From a virus, in the IMG/VR virus record IMGVR_UViG_3300022745_000056, positions 1-44,901 of that record: 44,901 bases of DNA, one strand, 5' to 3'. Under the pieces are notes generated by a model. That model was not told the origin of the DNA and searched no databases. It saw only the letters and a list, made by a program, of their open reading frames with translations. Positions within the stretch are counted from its first letter, which is position 1. Each line of letters opens with the position of its first letter. Position numbers and translations under genes: made by a program. Below are positions 22,186 to 30,647 of this stretch, one piece after another.

Positions 22186-24387
22186 ATGACTGACGTTGCA
22201 CACATCCGTCAAGAGGCTAATCCTTTTGCGTACCAGCCGCAGGAGTACTCGCGCCAAATGAACCCGCTGGCCACGTACGTCGACGACGTTGCGCACTATC
22301 TGTCAATAAACACGGGCCGACCTGAAGAGGTGTGCCGTGAGTTTGTCTTACGGCAGATTGGAGAGAAGGGCCAGTTTGCGTTCAAGGACCCAGGCATCCA
22401 ATACTTTCAGCGTAAACCCAACGGAGACCGTGAAAAGAAAACCACCGGCGTGATGGCCTTTCTCAAGGAGATCTTGAATAACCGAGAGATCTTGTCGCCA
22501 TCCTGGGTGGCGTACACGCCACCTGACGTGGAGCGCTCTATCTTGGCCACTGACATGAAGGACAAGATCAAAGAGCGTAGCGCAGCCAAAAAAGAACAGT
22601 TCAAAGCGGAAGCTGCTCGCAATACGCCGGGACTTACACCGATGCAGATTGCTGCGTTTCTCTTTATTGAGAAGCTCAAGAAGGTGGAGCAAGGTGCTCG
22701 TAAGACCGCCAACAATGCCACCAGTGGCGGCACATGTACGCCCAGCACACCTCTATTTAACCCCACCACCCACACGACACTCACGAGCACCTGTCGCACC
22801 ACCAGCGCGTACGGTAATGCCAATAACGAGCGACTCCTAGGCGGTGGTAGGCACTACCGCAGCTACCAGATCACGCTCAACAACATCGTCTCCATCTGCA
22901 AGCACACGGACTATGCGCAGTTGGACGAGTGCATGCGCGTCTATGGGCTGGTCTATCCGACGGCTGAAGACGCGATGCAATGCATCCTGAGGTCGAGCCG
23001 CCTGTACTGGCCCGACACGCGGCTGGAAGGTAAACTCTACGCCTACTTGTGCAAGCTGAGCCCTCGTCAGCTGGCTGCGTTTGTCTACACCGGCGACCTC
23101 TACCACATTAAGAAGCATAACGACGCGTTCATGCGCGGCTTCATTGACGGTCTGTCAACCTACATCACGGGTGAGCATCCTGATCCCATGCGCACTATTC
23201 GTCGCGCCAACGACGAATACGTGAATCTGTGCCATCAGATCTGCACGCCCATCATGGCGGGCAAAGGCAAGGACTACACCAAGCTCACCCTGCAAGAGCA
23301 GTGCGATCTTGCACTGACCATGGAGTATGTGGCCAAGCACGTCGATCAGTACGGCTTGTTCATCCGCACGTTCATCCGCACAGATCACCTGCCGCCGTCG
23401 GTGGCGTATTTTCCGGATGCGGTCAGACGTATCGCCATCATGAGCGATACCGATTCCACCATCTTCACAGCGCAAGACTGGGTGCTGTGGTTCTTGAAGG
23501 ATGAGCACTGGGCAGGTGCCAAGGGCGTGTCCATCCAAGCCGCCATGACGTTCTTGGCTGCCAACAGCATTGTGCATATCCTGGCGACCATGTCGGGCAA
23601 CATCGGTGTCGAGACTGAAGAGATCCACCGCATCGCCATGAAGTCGGAGTATCGCTTTGACGTCTTTTGTCCGACCATGATTGGTAAGACGTACTTTGCC
23701 AACTACGGCGCTCAAGAAGGCAACATCAAGCCGGCAGGTCAGCCGGGTCGTGAGATCAAGGGCGTGCAGCTCAAGAACTCCAATGCGCCTGAGCATATCA
23801 ACAAGGCGGCTGAAAACATGATGTACGACATCATGGACAAAGTACAACGAGGCGAGAAGATCAGCATCGTGCAAGCATTGACGACCGTGGCGGATCTGGA
23901 ACGCACCATTATCTCATCCATTCAAAGCGGTGAGACCACGTATCTGCGGCGCGGCAGTGTGAAGACGAGGGACACCTATCGCAAGGAGATGGAAAAGAGC
24001 CCCTATGCTGCCCACCTGCTGTGGGAGGATGTCTTTGCCCCCAAGTACGGCAACATTGCGCCGCCGCCTTACAGCACGGCCAAAATCAGCTTGAAGACGG
24101 GCACCAAGCCCAAGTTCCAAGAATGGATCTTGGGCCTGGAGGACAAAGCGCTGGCCCAGCGCATCATCAATCACTTTGCCCGTGTGGGACGTGACAAATT
24201 CACCACCTTTCACGCTCCAGTAGAAGTGTTGCAAAGCCGTGGCATTGTGCCGGAGATCTCCCAGATTGTGGACTATCCCAAGATCGCTGGTGAGCTCACC
24301 AACTCGTTCAGACTGATTCTGGGTGTGCTGGGCTTTGATGCTCGCTGGGATCCCAACAACCCCAACCTCATCAGTCAGTACTACTGA
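22186..24387 (+). CDS. Family B DNA polymerase, C-terminal (palm/thumb) half
   Basis: This 733-residue protein carries C-terminal hallmarks of family B replicative polymerases. Motif C is MSDTDSTIF (DTDS 421-424), providing a catalytic Asp pair. A Kx3NSxYG-like motif B is seen as KTANNATSG (173-181), with Ala and Ser replacing the usual Ser and Tyr. The KxY motif is KTYFANY (501-507), and KGVQLKNSNAP (525-535) matches the conserved thumb/palm edge. No motif A (DxxSLYP) is visible in the first 170 residues and there is no 3'-5' exonuclease domain, so the N-terminal half is presumably a separate gene outside the window. The ATG has no Shine-Dalgarno and follows ATACCCCACC. It stands alone between terminators. 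Confidence 0.75.
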   Translation: MTDVAHIRQEANPFAYQPQEYSRQMNPLATYVDDVAHYLSINTGRPEEVCREFVLRQIGEKGQFAFKDPGIQYFQRKPNGDREKKTTGVMAFLKEILNNREILSPSWVAYTPPDVERSILATDMKDKIKERSAAKKEQFKAEAARNTPGLTPMQIAAFLFIEKLKKVEQGARKTANNATSGGTCTPSTPLFNPTTHTTLTSTCRTTSAYGNANNERLLGGGRHYRSYQITLNNIVSICKHTDYAQLDECMRVYGLVYPTAEDAMQCILRSSRLYWPDTRLEGKLYAYLCKLSPRQLAAFVYTGDLYHIKKHNDAFMRGFIDGLSTYITGEHPDPMRTIRRANDEYVNLCHQICTPIMAGKGKDYTKLTLQEQCDLALTMEYVAKHVDQYGLFIRTFIRTDHLPPSVAYFPDAVRRIAIMSDTDSTIFTAQDWVLWFLKDEHWAGAKGVSIQAAMTFLAANSIVHILATMSGNIGVETEEIHRIAMKSEYRFDVFCPTMIGKTYFANYGAQEGNIKPAGQPGREIKGVQLKNSNAPEHINKAAENMMYDIMDKVQRGEKISIVQALTTVADLERTIISSIQSGETTYLRRGSVKTRDTYRKEMEKSPYAAHLLWEDVFAPKYGNIAPPPYSTAKISLKTGTKPKFQEWILGLEDKALAQRIINHFARVGRDKFTTFHAPVEVLQSRGIVPEISQIVDYPKIAGELTNSFRLILGVLGFDARWDPNNPNLISQYY

Positions 24388-24452
24388 GCAGCATAGCTGC
24401 AGCACCTCCTACAGCCCTGATGGGTCGTAGGAGGTGCTGCACGATATGCTGC
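24388..24452. terminator. Symmetric bidirectional terminator with GCAGCATA / TATGCTGC arms
   Basis: GCAGCACCTCCTAC (24399-24412) pairs perfectly with GTAGGAGGTGCTGC (24427-24440). The flanks GCAGCATA (24388-24395) and TATGCTGC (24445-24452) are also exact complements. It separates the converging polymerase gene and leftward gene. Confidence 0.85.
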
Positions 24453-24455
24453 CAT

Positions 24456-25559
24456 TCAGTCCAGCTTTTGACCGACAGCTTCAAAGATGGTGCGGCAATA
24501 GCCTTTCATCTCCTCGAAGACATCTGCGGTGAGTTGTTGCTCCATCATCTCCAGCGCACTCCACGTGCGCATAGACCGATAGGCTTGATTGATCTGCGTC
24601 ATGTTGGGGTTGCCCGGCTGCTTCTGGCTGAGCTGGATCATGAAGCTGAAATACTTGAGCCGCGCGCACATGAGCGCCCAGTCGACTTGCCGAGTGGACA
24701 TCATGGACGGCATCATCAGCGCATGGCGCTGTGTGTCTTTCATGAAGGAGGGCATGTTCATCATGAGCGCATCAAAGTTGTTGTGCACTCGCGTGAGACT
24801 CACCAGCGTGTAATCGATCACGTTGTCGATGTAGTAGAGCAGATCAGGCCGCATCAGGCTGTACTGCGTACATTCCGCTGTAGACACCGGGGTGCTGTTC
24901 TCATAGGCGATGAGTCGGTTGAGCAGTGACAGATCCGCAGTGCTTTGCAGCATGTTGGGAATGACGTAGCGAGACAAAAAGCAGTGCATGCTGTTGTCCG
25001 TCTCATTCTTCTTGGCGTCGATCAGGAATGCACGGTACTGCACAGCCAGCATGCCCACATTGATCAAGATGACGCTCAGGCCTTTCTCATCACCATAGTC
25101 TTTGCCATTGGGGATAGTGAGGCTGAAATCCGTCTTGGGGTGCAGCAACGGCCTGACGGCTACCACGTTCTTCCACTGGGAGTGGATCTTGGCAGCGTTG
25201 AAGCTGCCGTCATGGGCCAGCAAGATTTCAGGATCATTGGCCGAGTAGAACTGCCCGTGAAAGAGCATGCCTTTTTGCAGCGGTGTGGTCATGCGCAGTG
25301 CGCCTGCCACATGCAGGGCATCATCGCCCACCAACTCAGCAAACCGATCCAGCGGCATATGGTACGGCGTCTGGATGGACTTGAGTAGGCGGTTGAGAAT
25401 GTGCTGCGAATTGACCAGCAGGGCTGCACGTTCACGGAAATAGGCCAGCGTGGGTTGCAGCACTCGGGCGTTGAAGTTCTCCTTGGTATAGCCCCATTGT
25501 GGGGCCACCATGATCCCGCCCAGATGCGTGGGCGGCTGCGTGTAAAACGAGATAGCCAT
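24456..25559 (-). CDS. Unrecognised helical protein next to the shell gene
   Basis: This 367-residue protein is rich in Met, Leu and Gln and mainly helical, especially 240-367 (MMNMPSFMKDTQRHALMMPSMMSTRQ and later). The first 100 residues are mixed. No catalytic motif or signal is recognised. It is transcribed leftward away from the long intergenic region at 25560-25955 and ends at the symmetric terminator. A clear Shine-Dalgarno is missing. The context (between replication polymerase and shell gene) does not settle whether it is a virion or an intracellular protein. Confidence 0.5.
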   Translation of the reverse strand: MAISFYTQPPTHLGGIMVAPQWGYTKENFNARVLQPTLAYFRERAALLVNSQHILNRLLKSIQTPYHMPLDRFAELVGDDALHVAGALRMTTPLQKGMLFHGQFYSANDPEILLAHDGSFNAAKIHSQWKNVVAVRPLLHPKTDFSLTIPNGKDYGDEKGLSVILINVGMLAVQYRAFLIDAKKNETDNSMHCFLSRYVIPNMLQSTADLSLLNRLIAYENSTPVSTAECTQYSLMRPDLLYYIDNVIDYTLVSLTRVHNNFDALMMNMPSFMKDTQRHALMMPSMMSTRQVDWALMCARLKYFSFMIQLSQKQPGNPNMTQINQAYRSMRTWSALEMMEQQLTADVFEEMKGYCRTIFEAVGQKLD

Positions 25560-25955
25560 GAGCGTGTCCGTGTGATGAGGTCAGAGATGAATGATAGACT
25601 CACGTGATTTGTTTAATCATTCGCACGTACATATCTTATGGAGAGCTTCTGACGGAGTTCCCCTCAGGCTACGTGAGTGGTCTGAGAGCATGAAGTATGT
25701 GGGCGCGTTATCTGCACCTGGTTTGAAAAAACAGGATTGCAGTTGAGCATGTCCACTTATTATCTCTGTGGAGTAAGTCGCCTGACTTGACCCTCTCAGG
25801 TCAGTTTGATCATATCTCCGTCATCTCCCATTGGTGTGTGGTACAGCCCACTTTTGAAAAAAGAGCTGTGCCAGTCCTCATTTGAGCAGTAGCAAGCGCG
25901 CTCAAACACACCACCCCATCCTCCAAAGCGCTTCACCCTTTCAAAGGAAATCCCC
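25560..25955. other. 396-base divergent leader before the shell gene
   Basis: No gene is apparent. On the + strand there are two TTATC-type motifs (CGTTATC at 25706-25712 and CTTATTATC at 25756-25764) and an ACATATCTTATGG segment near 25630. The distance to the shell start (about 190-250 bases) implies a long 5' leader, unusual in this otherwise compact genome. Read leftward, TATCATT near 25595 resembles the motif before the sheath gene. Confidence 0.5.
25756..25764 (+). promoter_or_regulatory. CTTATTATC early-promoter-like motif for the shell gene
   Basis: CTTATTATCTCTG shares the TATTATC core with the motifs at 17921 and 39391. It is the best promoter candidate for the strongly codon-biased gene at 25956. 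Confidence 0.4.
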
Positions 25956-27710
25956 ATGCTGCAAGCAACCCACGCCCGACTGCGTCTCGCGCCCGTCTCG
26001 GGCCACTCCATGACCCGCGTCATGGAAGCCATCGAAAAGAACGGTCTCCTCAACGGCGGCGGCGGCGACTTCGAGTCCAAGGTCATCGCCCTTGACCGTA
26101 ACAACTCGTTCTCGGGCATGTACTACGGCGGCATCGCCATCGCCACCCGCTGCAAGGACGATGTCGCGTATTTCGTCTTCCTGATGACGAGCACCAATGG
26201 TGCTCCGCTCCAGAGCCAGACCGTCCCCGGCGCCGGCAACGCCCAGCTGGAGGTCCTGATGATGCCCGAAAAGGTCATCGACCAGGCCATGCACAACGCG
26301 GCCCAGTCGGTCGTGGCCAACGCCTATCGCGACACCCCCACGCTGATGAGCACCGGCGCCGCCGTCGTGCAGAACACCTTCAACTCCGATGACGGTGATG
26401 CCCTGGGCCAGCTGGTCAACATCGCCATCAGCGCGAACCTGATGGAGCTGCACCGCGTCAACAAGGTCGAGCACAGCTTCAAGCTGAGCGACGTGACCGG
26501 AAGCAAGTACAAGATCCAGCTGGGCGTCGAGCCGTGCGACGGCTTCACGCTGCTGGACGGCACGCCGCTGCACGCCACCCAGAAGATCACCATGACCGCG
26601 GCGCCGATCCAGCAGTCGACCAACCAGGACCGCCTGTCGATCAACACGCCCGACCAGGTCTTCCAGCTGGGCGAGGTGTACACCTACGTCGAACTGGTGG
26701 AGCGCGCTCCGACGCTGGTCCCCGGCCCCAACGGCGTGATGATCCCCAGCACCCAGCGCCTGCAGCCGCGCATCCACATCAGCCACGTCAAGCAGATCGA
26801 CCAGTTCGGCCTGACGATCGCACCCCTGGCCATCTGGGCGGCCATGCAGCTGATCCCCAACAAGCTGTGGGCGGTGCCGCTGTGCCCGCAGAAGTCGCAG
26901 CACGGCGACGTGAACATCCGCGACATCGGTGTCACCAACATGATCACCGAGTACGTCCCGGGTGGCGGCATCATCAACACCGATGATCCCAACTTCACCA
27001 TCGCCGAGATGGCCAAGCTGCTGGATGCCACGGTCACGCAAGACCCGTACATCGTCATCGACCTCGCCGGCAGCGCTGCCGAGCAAGCATGGCTGCGCCC
27101 GCTGATCCTGGCCAGCCAGGGCGACCAAGGCGCCATCGACCAGCTGTGGACCGCGGCCGAACTGCTCACCGGCAAGATGAGCGCCGTCACCAACGGCACC
27201 AAGCTCAACCTGACCGTGCAGCAAGGCACCACCACCGGCGCCAACGAAGTCGAGTACGGCGGCTACTATCCGGACAAGTCCGACAAGTCGGGCCGTCTGA
27301 AGAGCCTCGCCAACCTGGACATGCTGGCTGTCGGCGTGCTGTCCAACGGCGACCCGGCCGTCGTGCGCGCCTGGCAGGAGACGACCATGGCCAACGGTGC
27401 TCTGCACCCGCTGGACCGTGCGATCCGCCGTCATCACCTGCGCACCCAGTTCACGCACTCGGCAGTGGCCAACCACTACGTGCGCACCGTCACGGTGTCG
27501 GCTCAGGCCGCTGCTGCGCTGACCGCTGCCGTGGCCGCCTCCGGCGTCGTCGTGGGCATGCACACGCCGCCCAACCCGTTCATGCAGCAGGTGCAACAGT
27601 ATCTGTTTGGCGGGGGCGTGATGGCCAACCACGCCATCGGTGCGGCCAGCGTGCAGACCTTCTACGCGCAGTCGAACCAGGCCGCGGCCTTCAACAACCT
27701 GGTGGTCTGA
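25956..27710 (+). CDS. chmA: Probable phage-nucleus shell protein (chimallin, phiKZ gp54-like)
   Basis: This 584-residue protein sits directly upstream of the RNAP beta' N-terminal subunit, as the shell gene gp54 sits beside gp55 in phiKZ. Chimallin subunits tile into a square lattice enclosing phage DNA and excluding host nucleases. Supporting observations: length near that recalled for known chimallins (about 600 residues), strongly C/G-ending codons unlike its neighbours (high expression), and a one-gene unit with a long leader and two terminators. The N-terminal part has ESKVIALDRNNSFSGMYYGG (about 40-59); the C-terminal tail has a Gly-rich FGGGVMANHAIG segment and ends FNNLVV. AAAGGAAA precedes the start. 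No sequence signature was verified; the main alternative is a major virion protein. Confidence 0.6.
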   Translation: MLQATHARLRLAPVSGHSMTRVMEAIEKNGLLNGGGGDFESKVIALDRNNSFSGMYYGGIAIATRCKDDVAYFVFLMTSTNGAPLQSQTVPGAGNAQLEVLMMPEKVIDQAMHNAAQSVVANAYRDTPTLMSTGAAVVQNTFNSDDGDALGQLVNIAISANLMELHRVNKVEHSFKLSDVTGSKYKIQLGVEPCDGFTLLDGTPLHATQKITMTAAPIQQSTNQDRLSINTPDQVFQLGEVYTYVELVERAPTLVPGPNGVMIPSTQRLQPRIHISHVKQIDQFGLTIAPLAIWAAMQLIPNKLWAVPLCPQKSQHGDVNIRDIGVTNMITEYVPGGGIINTDDPNFTIAEMAKLLDATVTQDPYIVIDLAGSAAEQAWLRPLILASQGDQGAIDQLWTAAELLTGKMSAVTNGTKLNLTVQQGTTTGANEVEYGGYYPDKSDKSGRLKSLANLDMLAVGVLSNGDPAVVRAWQETTMANGALHPLDRAIRRHHLRTQFTHSAVANHYVRTVTVSAQAAAALTAAVAASGVVVGMHTPPNPFMQQVQQYLFGGGVMANHAIGAASVQTFYAQSNQAAAFNNLVV

Positions 27711-27732
27711 TCGGCGCCGGCTGTGAGTGAAT

Positions 27733-27758
27733 CAATGAGGGCTTACCGGCCCTCATTG
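27733..27758 (+). terminator. 10-bp hairpin after the shell gene
   Basis: CAATGAGGGC (27733-27742) pairs with GCCCTCATTG (27749-27758) around TTACCG, followed by AGTTTGCTC. It is the first of two terminators after the shell gene. Confidence 0.7.
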
Positions 27759-27791
27759 AGTTTGCTCTAGTGCTTTCTCGATGGGCATCAT

Positions 27792-27853
27792 AAATCCCCT
27801 CCTGCTGCGCGACTTGCCAAAAGCGAGTCCGTGGCAGGAGGGGATTTTTTCTT
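27792..27853 (+). terminator. 14-bp terminator with T6 after the shell gene
   Basis: AAATCCCCTCCTGC (27792-27805) pairs with GCAGGAGGGGATTT (27834-27847), followed by TTTCTTT. Two strong hairpins in a row suggest heavy transcription of the shell gene that must be kept out of the RNAP gene. Confidence 0.85.
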
Positions 27854-27868
27854 TGCTGACCCAAAAAA

Positions 27869-27885
27869 TCATAAGCCCACATCAT
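27869..27885. repeat. 17-base repeat, copy 2
   Basis: This is an exact copy of TCATAAGCCCACATCAT from 17202-17218. It lies 71 bases before the RNAP beta' start. Its presence upstream of two distant genes suggests a shared promoter or binding site. Confidence 0.6.
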
Positions 27886-27956
27886 ACATTGGTGTAAGGT
27901 CAGTGAAATGATTTTGCCCAGACATTTAATCGCGCACTAACCCAGTAGAGGAATCA

Positions 27957-29495
27957 ATGGGATGTTATATCGGCATCAAGTCGCCCATGGGAGCCATCGC
28001 CAAGATGGCAGGACCCATGACGGTGCTCAACGACATGCCTATCGTCACGGAGGAAGATCGCCAAATGATCGACCGCATGACGACGCGCATGTTCGAGCAC
28101 ACGGACATGTTCAGCAACACGCCGTCATGCCTGTGCGGCGCACTGCGTCGCGGTGATCTGATCGGACAGACGTGTCATTCGTGCGGCACCAAGGTGACCG
28201 AGACCTTTGGTGAGCCGCTCGACTCGATGGTGTACATCCGTGCACCTGAAGGCGTGGAGGATTTGATCTTACCTGGTGTGCTGCAGATGCTGCTGTTGCG
28301 TACCACGGACGCGCACTTTCAATACGTGCGCTGGGTGATCGATCCCAAGTACAACCCCAATCGCTCCAATCACTCCTACATTGCGCAGGAGCTGATCAGC
28401 ATGGGGCTGCAGCGCGGCTACAATTACTTCGTCAAAAACTTTGACGACGTCATGGACAAGATCTGCACGTACATCTGGCGCAAACGCGCTGGTGGCAAAC
28501 GTGCGTTCAATCCGAACGACATCTCCAGTGTAGCTCTGGCTAAGCTGATGCAGGTGATCAAGTACGAGCGCCATCAGCTCTTCAGCAAGTTCTTGCCGCT
28601 GCCCAACCGTGTCATGTTGACCATGGAGACCACCTCCAGCGGCACGTACATGAACAAGTGCGTGCCGTTGATCACGGATGTGATCCGCAGCATGCGCGGC
28701 ATTGACACGCCCATCAGCGAGAAGTCCCCTCGCGTGAAGGAAAACCAGACAGCCACCGCCCTCATCCGTCTGGCCAACTACTACTACAAGATCTACGAAG
28801 AAGATCTGGGCGGCAAGTTTGGCGCGTTTCGCAAACACATCTTCGGCGCACGGGTGGACTACTCAATGCGCTGTGTGATCTCCTCGATCACAGTACCTCA
28901 CCAGTACGATGAGCTGGAGCTGCCGTGGCGAGCATCGGTGGCCATGTTCTCGATCCACCTGATGAACAAGCTGTTCAAGCGCGGCATGATCATGCGGGAG
29001 GTCTTCGAGACCATCTACGCAGCCAGCTACATGCCCACACAGCTGATCAAGGATCTGTTCCAGGAACTGATCAATGAAAGCCGTGATGGCTGCATCTACG
29101 TCTACTTCAACCGCAACCCCTCGCTCAAGCGAGGGTCGTGTCAGCGCTTTCGTGTCAAGTGCATCAAGGACGATCCGGAAGACGTCACCATCGGCCTGCC
29201 GGTGCTGGATACCTCGCCGTTCAACGCCGACTATGATGGCGATGCCATGAACTTGTACCTGGCTGCGGACAACTTCATTGCAGACGCCTTTGCGCGACTG
29301 GATCCGCATCTGAACTTGCCGGACGACAATGCGCCGCTGTCCTTCTCGGCGCTGGCCAACTTGCCCCGCCCGGCCATCTGCACCTTCTCCAACTGGTACA
29401 TGGATGAAGAACCCCTCAACCAAGCGACTGCTGAAACTCAAGCGTTCTTGCAACGCATGATGAGCGGTCAACTCACCAGGAGCCCGAATGCATAG
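27957..29495 (+). CDS. RNA polymerase beta' N-terminal subunit (phiKZ gp55-like)
   Basis: This 512-residue protein contains the catalytic aspartate loop of multisubunit RNAP, FNADYDGDAMNLY (422-434), which binds the active-site magnesium. Just before it, YFNRNPSLKRGSCQRF (382-397) matches the NRAPTLHR region of beta', and FGARVDYSMRCVI (296-308) matches KRVDFSGRxVI. An N-terminal CxC-x12-CxxC set (C58, C60, C73, C76) resembles the beta' zinc finger. Length is close to that recalled for phiKZ gp55, and other RNAP pieces are at 39473 and 41768, so this belongs to a split multisubunit enzyme, most likely the non-virion RNAP that reads later phage genes. AGAGGAA precedes the start, and the next gene overlaps by 8 bases. 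Confidence 0.88.
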   Translation: MGCYIGIKSPMGAIAKMAGPMTVLNDMPIVTEEDRQMIDRMTTRMFEHTDMFSNTPSCLCGALRRGDLIGQTCHSCGTKVTETFGEPLDSMVYIRAPEGVEDLILPGVLQMLLLRTTDAHFQYVRWVIDPKYNPNRSNHSYIAQELISMGLQRGYNYFVKNFDDVMDKICTYIWRKRAGGKRAFNPNDISSVALAKLMQVIKYERHQLFSKFLPLPNRVMLTMETTSSGTYMNKCVPLITDVIRSMRGIDTPISEKSPRVKENQTATALIRLANYYYKIYEEDLGGKFGAFRKHIFGARVDYSMRCVISSITVPHQYDELELPWRASVAMFSIHLMNKLFKRGMIMREVFETIYAASYMPTQLIKDLFQELINESRDGCIYVYFNRNPSLKRGSCQRFRVKCIKDDPEDVTIGLPVLDTSPFNADYDGDAMNLYLAADNFIADAFARLDPHLNLPDDNAPLSFSALANLPRPAICTFSNWYMDEEPLNQATAETQAFLQRMMSGQLTRSPNA

Positions 29496-30075
29496 TCCCA
29501 ACGACATTTTCTCAGCGCTCTTGTTTCCTGGACAGACCAAAGCCAACGCTTCGTTCTTCCAGACCCAGATCGCACAGCTGCAGGCCATGCCCGTGCATGA
29601 CCAGCTGCAGCAGCAGTGGATCGAGCAGGCCACTGCCAACTACAATCACAGCTACGGCGACGAAGCCCTGCGGCGCCAGCGTGAGATCTTGCGTGACTAC
29701 GGCGTGGATTCGGCTGCGCAATACAACGCCATCGTGCAGATCTTGGATCTGCACTTGCTGCAACAAGCCAGCCCAGTCATGCAACACATGATCATGGCCT
29801 GTCCGGAGATCGACAAGCTCTACCAGAACCAGTGCATCGACGGCTACAGCGCGACCTATGTGCGTGACGCCAATTCGGTGCGTGAGCGCCAGTACGCGGT
29901 GCTGGATGGGGTGGTGTTGGAGGACGGTGATTATGTCACCCACCACACAGACATCTTGGAAGATGATGCCAACAAGCTCACCCTCTACGAAAAGAACGAC
30001 ACGCTCCTCACCTGGGAAGCAGCCCTGCTGCTCATCGCTGACGGGTACGACCCCACCAACGTCAGTGGTGACTGA
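29488..30075 (+). CDS. Unrecognised protein coupled to RNAP beta'
   Basis: This 195-residue protein starts 8 bases before the RNAP stop, with CCAGGAG upstream, so it is coupled to the RNAP subunit. It is mostly helical and Gln-rich (QLQAMPVHDQLQQQWIEQATANYN), with a C-terminal part containing GVVLEDGDYVTHHTDILEDDANKL. No family is recognised. Coupling suggests a partner of the transcription machinery, but this is not shown by sequence. Confidence 0.5.
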   Translation: MHSPNDIFSALLFPGQTKANASFFQTQIAQLQAMPVHDQLQQQWIEQATANYNHSYGDEALRRQREILRDYGVDSAAQYNAIVQILDLHLLQQASPVMQHMIMACPEIDKLYQNQCIDGYSATYVRDANSVRERQYAVLDGVVLEDGDYVTHHTDILEDDANKLTLYEKNDTLLTWEAALLLIADGYDPTNVSGD

Positions 30076-30111
30076 CGGTCGGTCTCATGATCTGATTGTT
30101 GGTTGAACTGC

Positions 30112-30169
30112 AAAGGAGCCTGATTGATTCGCTTGACGCGGTCAGACAGGCTCCTTTCTTTTTATGCCG
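30112..30169 (+). terminator. 11-bp terminator with TTTTTATGCCG tail
   Basis: AAAGGAGCCTG (30112-30122) pairs with CAGGCTCCTTT (30147-30157), followed by CTTTTTATGCCG. The TTTATGCCG (30161-30169) lies 31 bases before the next start, a spacing that could also suit a promoter. Confidence 0.8.
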
Positions 30170-30199
30170 ATGCCCATGCCTGATTGGAGATCATTGATC

Positions 30200-30592
30200 A
30201 TGTTGAAGCACCCTGTCCCGTCCGTCAGCACGGATGGCTGGATTCAAGATACGCCTACAGCTGTGCACGCGCTGCTGGCGTACTACGTGACGACGGACGC
30301 GGCTCAAACGCAGTTCTTTCGTCACGACATCTACAGTCTGACCACGGATGGTCAGATCACAGGCCTGAAGAGCTTGGGCTTTGCCGACCGGCTACAAGAG
30401 CAGCTCAAGTCCTATCTGGGACGCTACTTCTCCGAGCTGACCGTGGACGTTTATGACGCTGATGAGTTGTCGCCAGCGTCTGTGCGCACCCTCAAGGTCG
30501 ACATTGTCATTCAGAACGAACCCATCAGCATGGCTATCGATCTGAACAACGGCCGTTTCGGCGCTATCCACCGCTTGTCGATGGGACTTTGA
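30200..30592 (+). CDS. Unrecognised 130-residue protein
   Basis: The product is a mixed alpha/beta protein with SLTTDGQITGLKSLGFADRLQEQLKSYLGRYF in the centre and VRTLKVDIVIQNEPISMAIDLNNGRF near the end. The pattern of strand-turn-strand at the C-terminus recalls small phage baseplate or chaperone proteins, but no family can be named. GGAGA precedes the ATG at 30200. The stop codon is inside the next hairpin. Confidence 0.5.
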   Translation: MLKHPVPSVSTDGWIQDTPTAVHALLAYYVTTDAAQTQFFRHDIYSLTTDGQITGLKSLGFADRLQEQLKSYLGRYFSELTVDVYDADELSPASVRTLKVDIVIQNEPISMAIDLNNGRFGAIHRLSMGL

Positions 30593-30621
30593 AGAATCAT
30601 CCCATCGATCGATCTTATGCC
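30578..30621 (+). terminator. 9-bp hairpin over a stop codon, with CTTATGCC tail
   Basis: TCGATGGGA (30578-30586) pairs with TCCCATCGA (30600-30608); the loop contains the stop codon of the upstream gene. CTTATGCC follows at 30614-30621, 27 bases before the next start. Confidence 0.6.
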
Positions 30622-30647
30622 TACACCACTTGCAAAGGACTCTCCTC

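Noticed and set aside
25941-27632. 563-codon - strand frame opposite the probable shell gene
   Set aside because: It has no ribosome site and a His/Val/Gly-rich artefact composition; it arises from the strong third-position bias of the sense gene.
25956-27710. Major capsid protein
   Set aside because: Expression signs fit, but no HK97-fold landmarks were recognised and the gene sits beside RNAP rather than head genes; kept only as the main alternative to chimallin.
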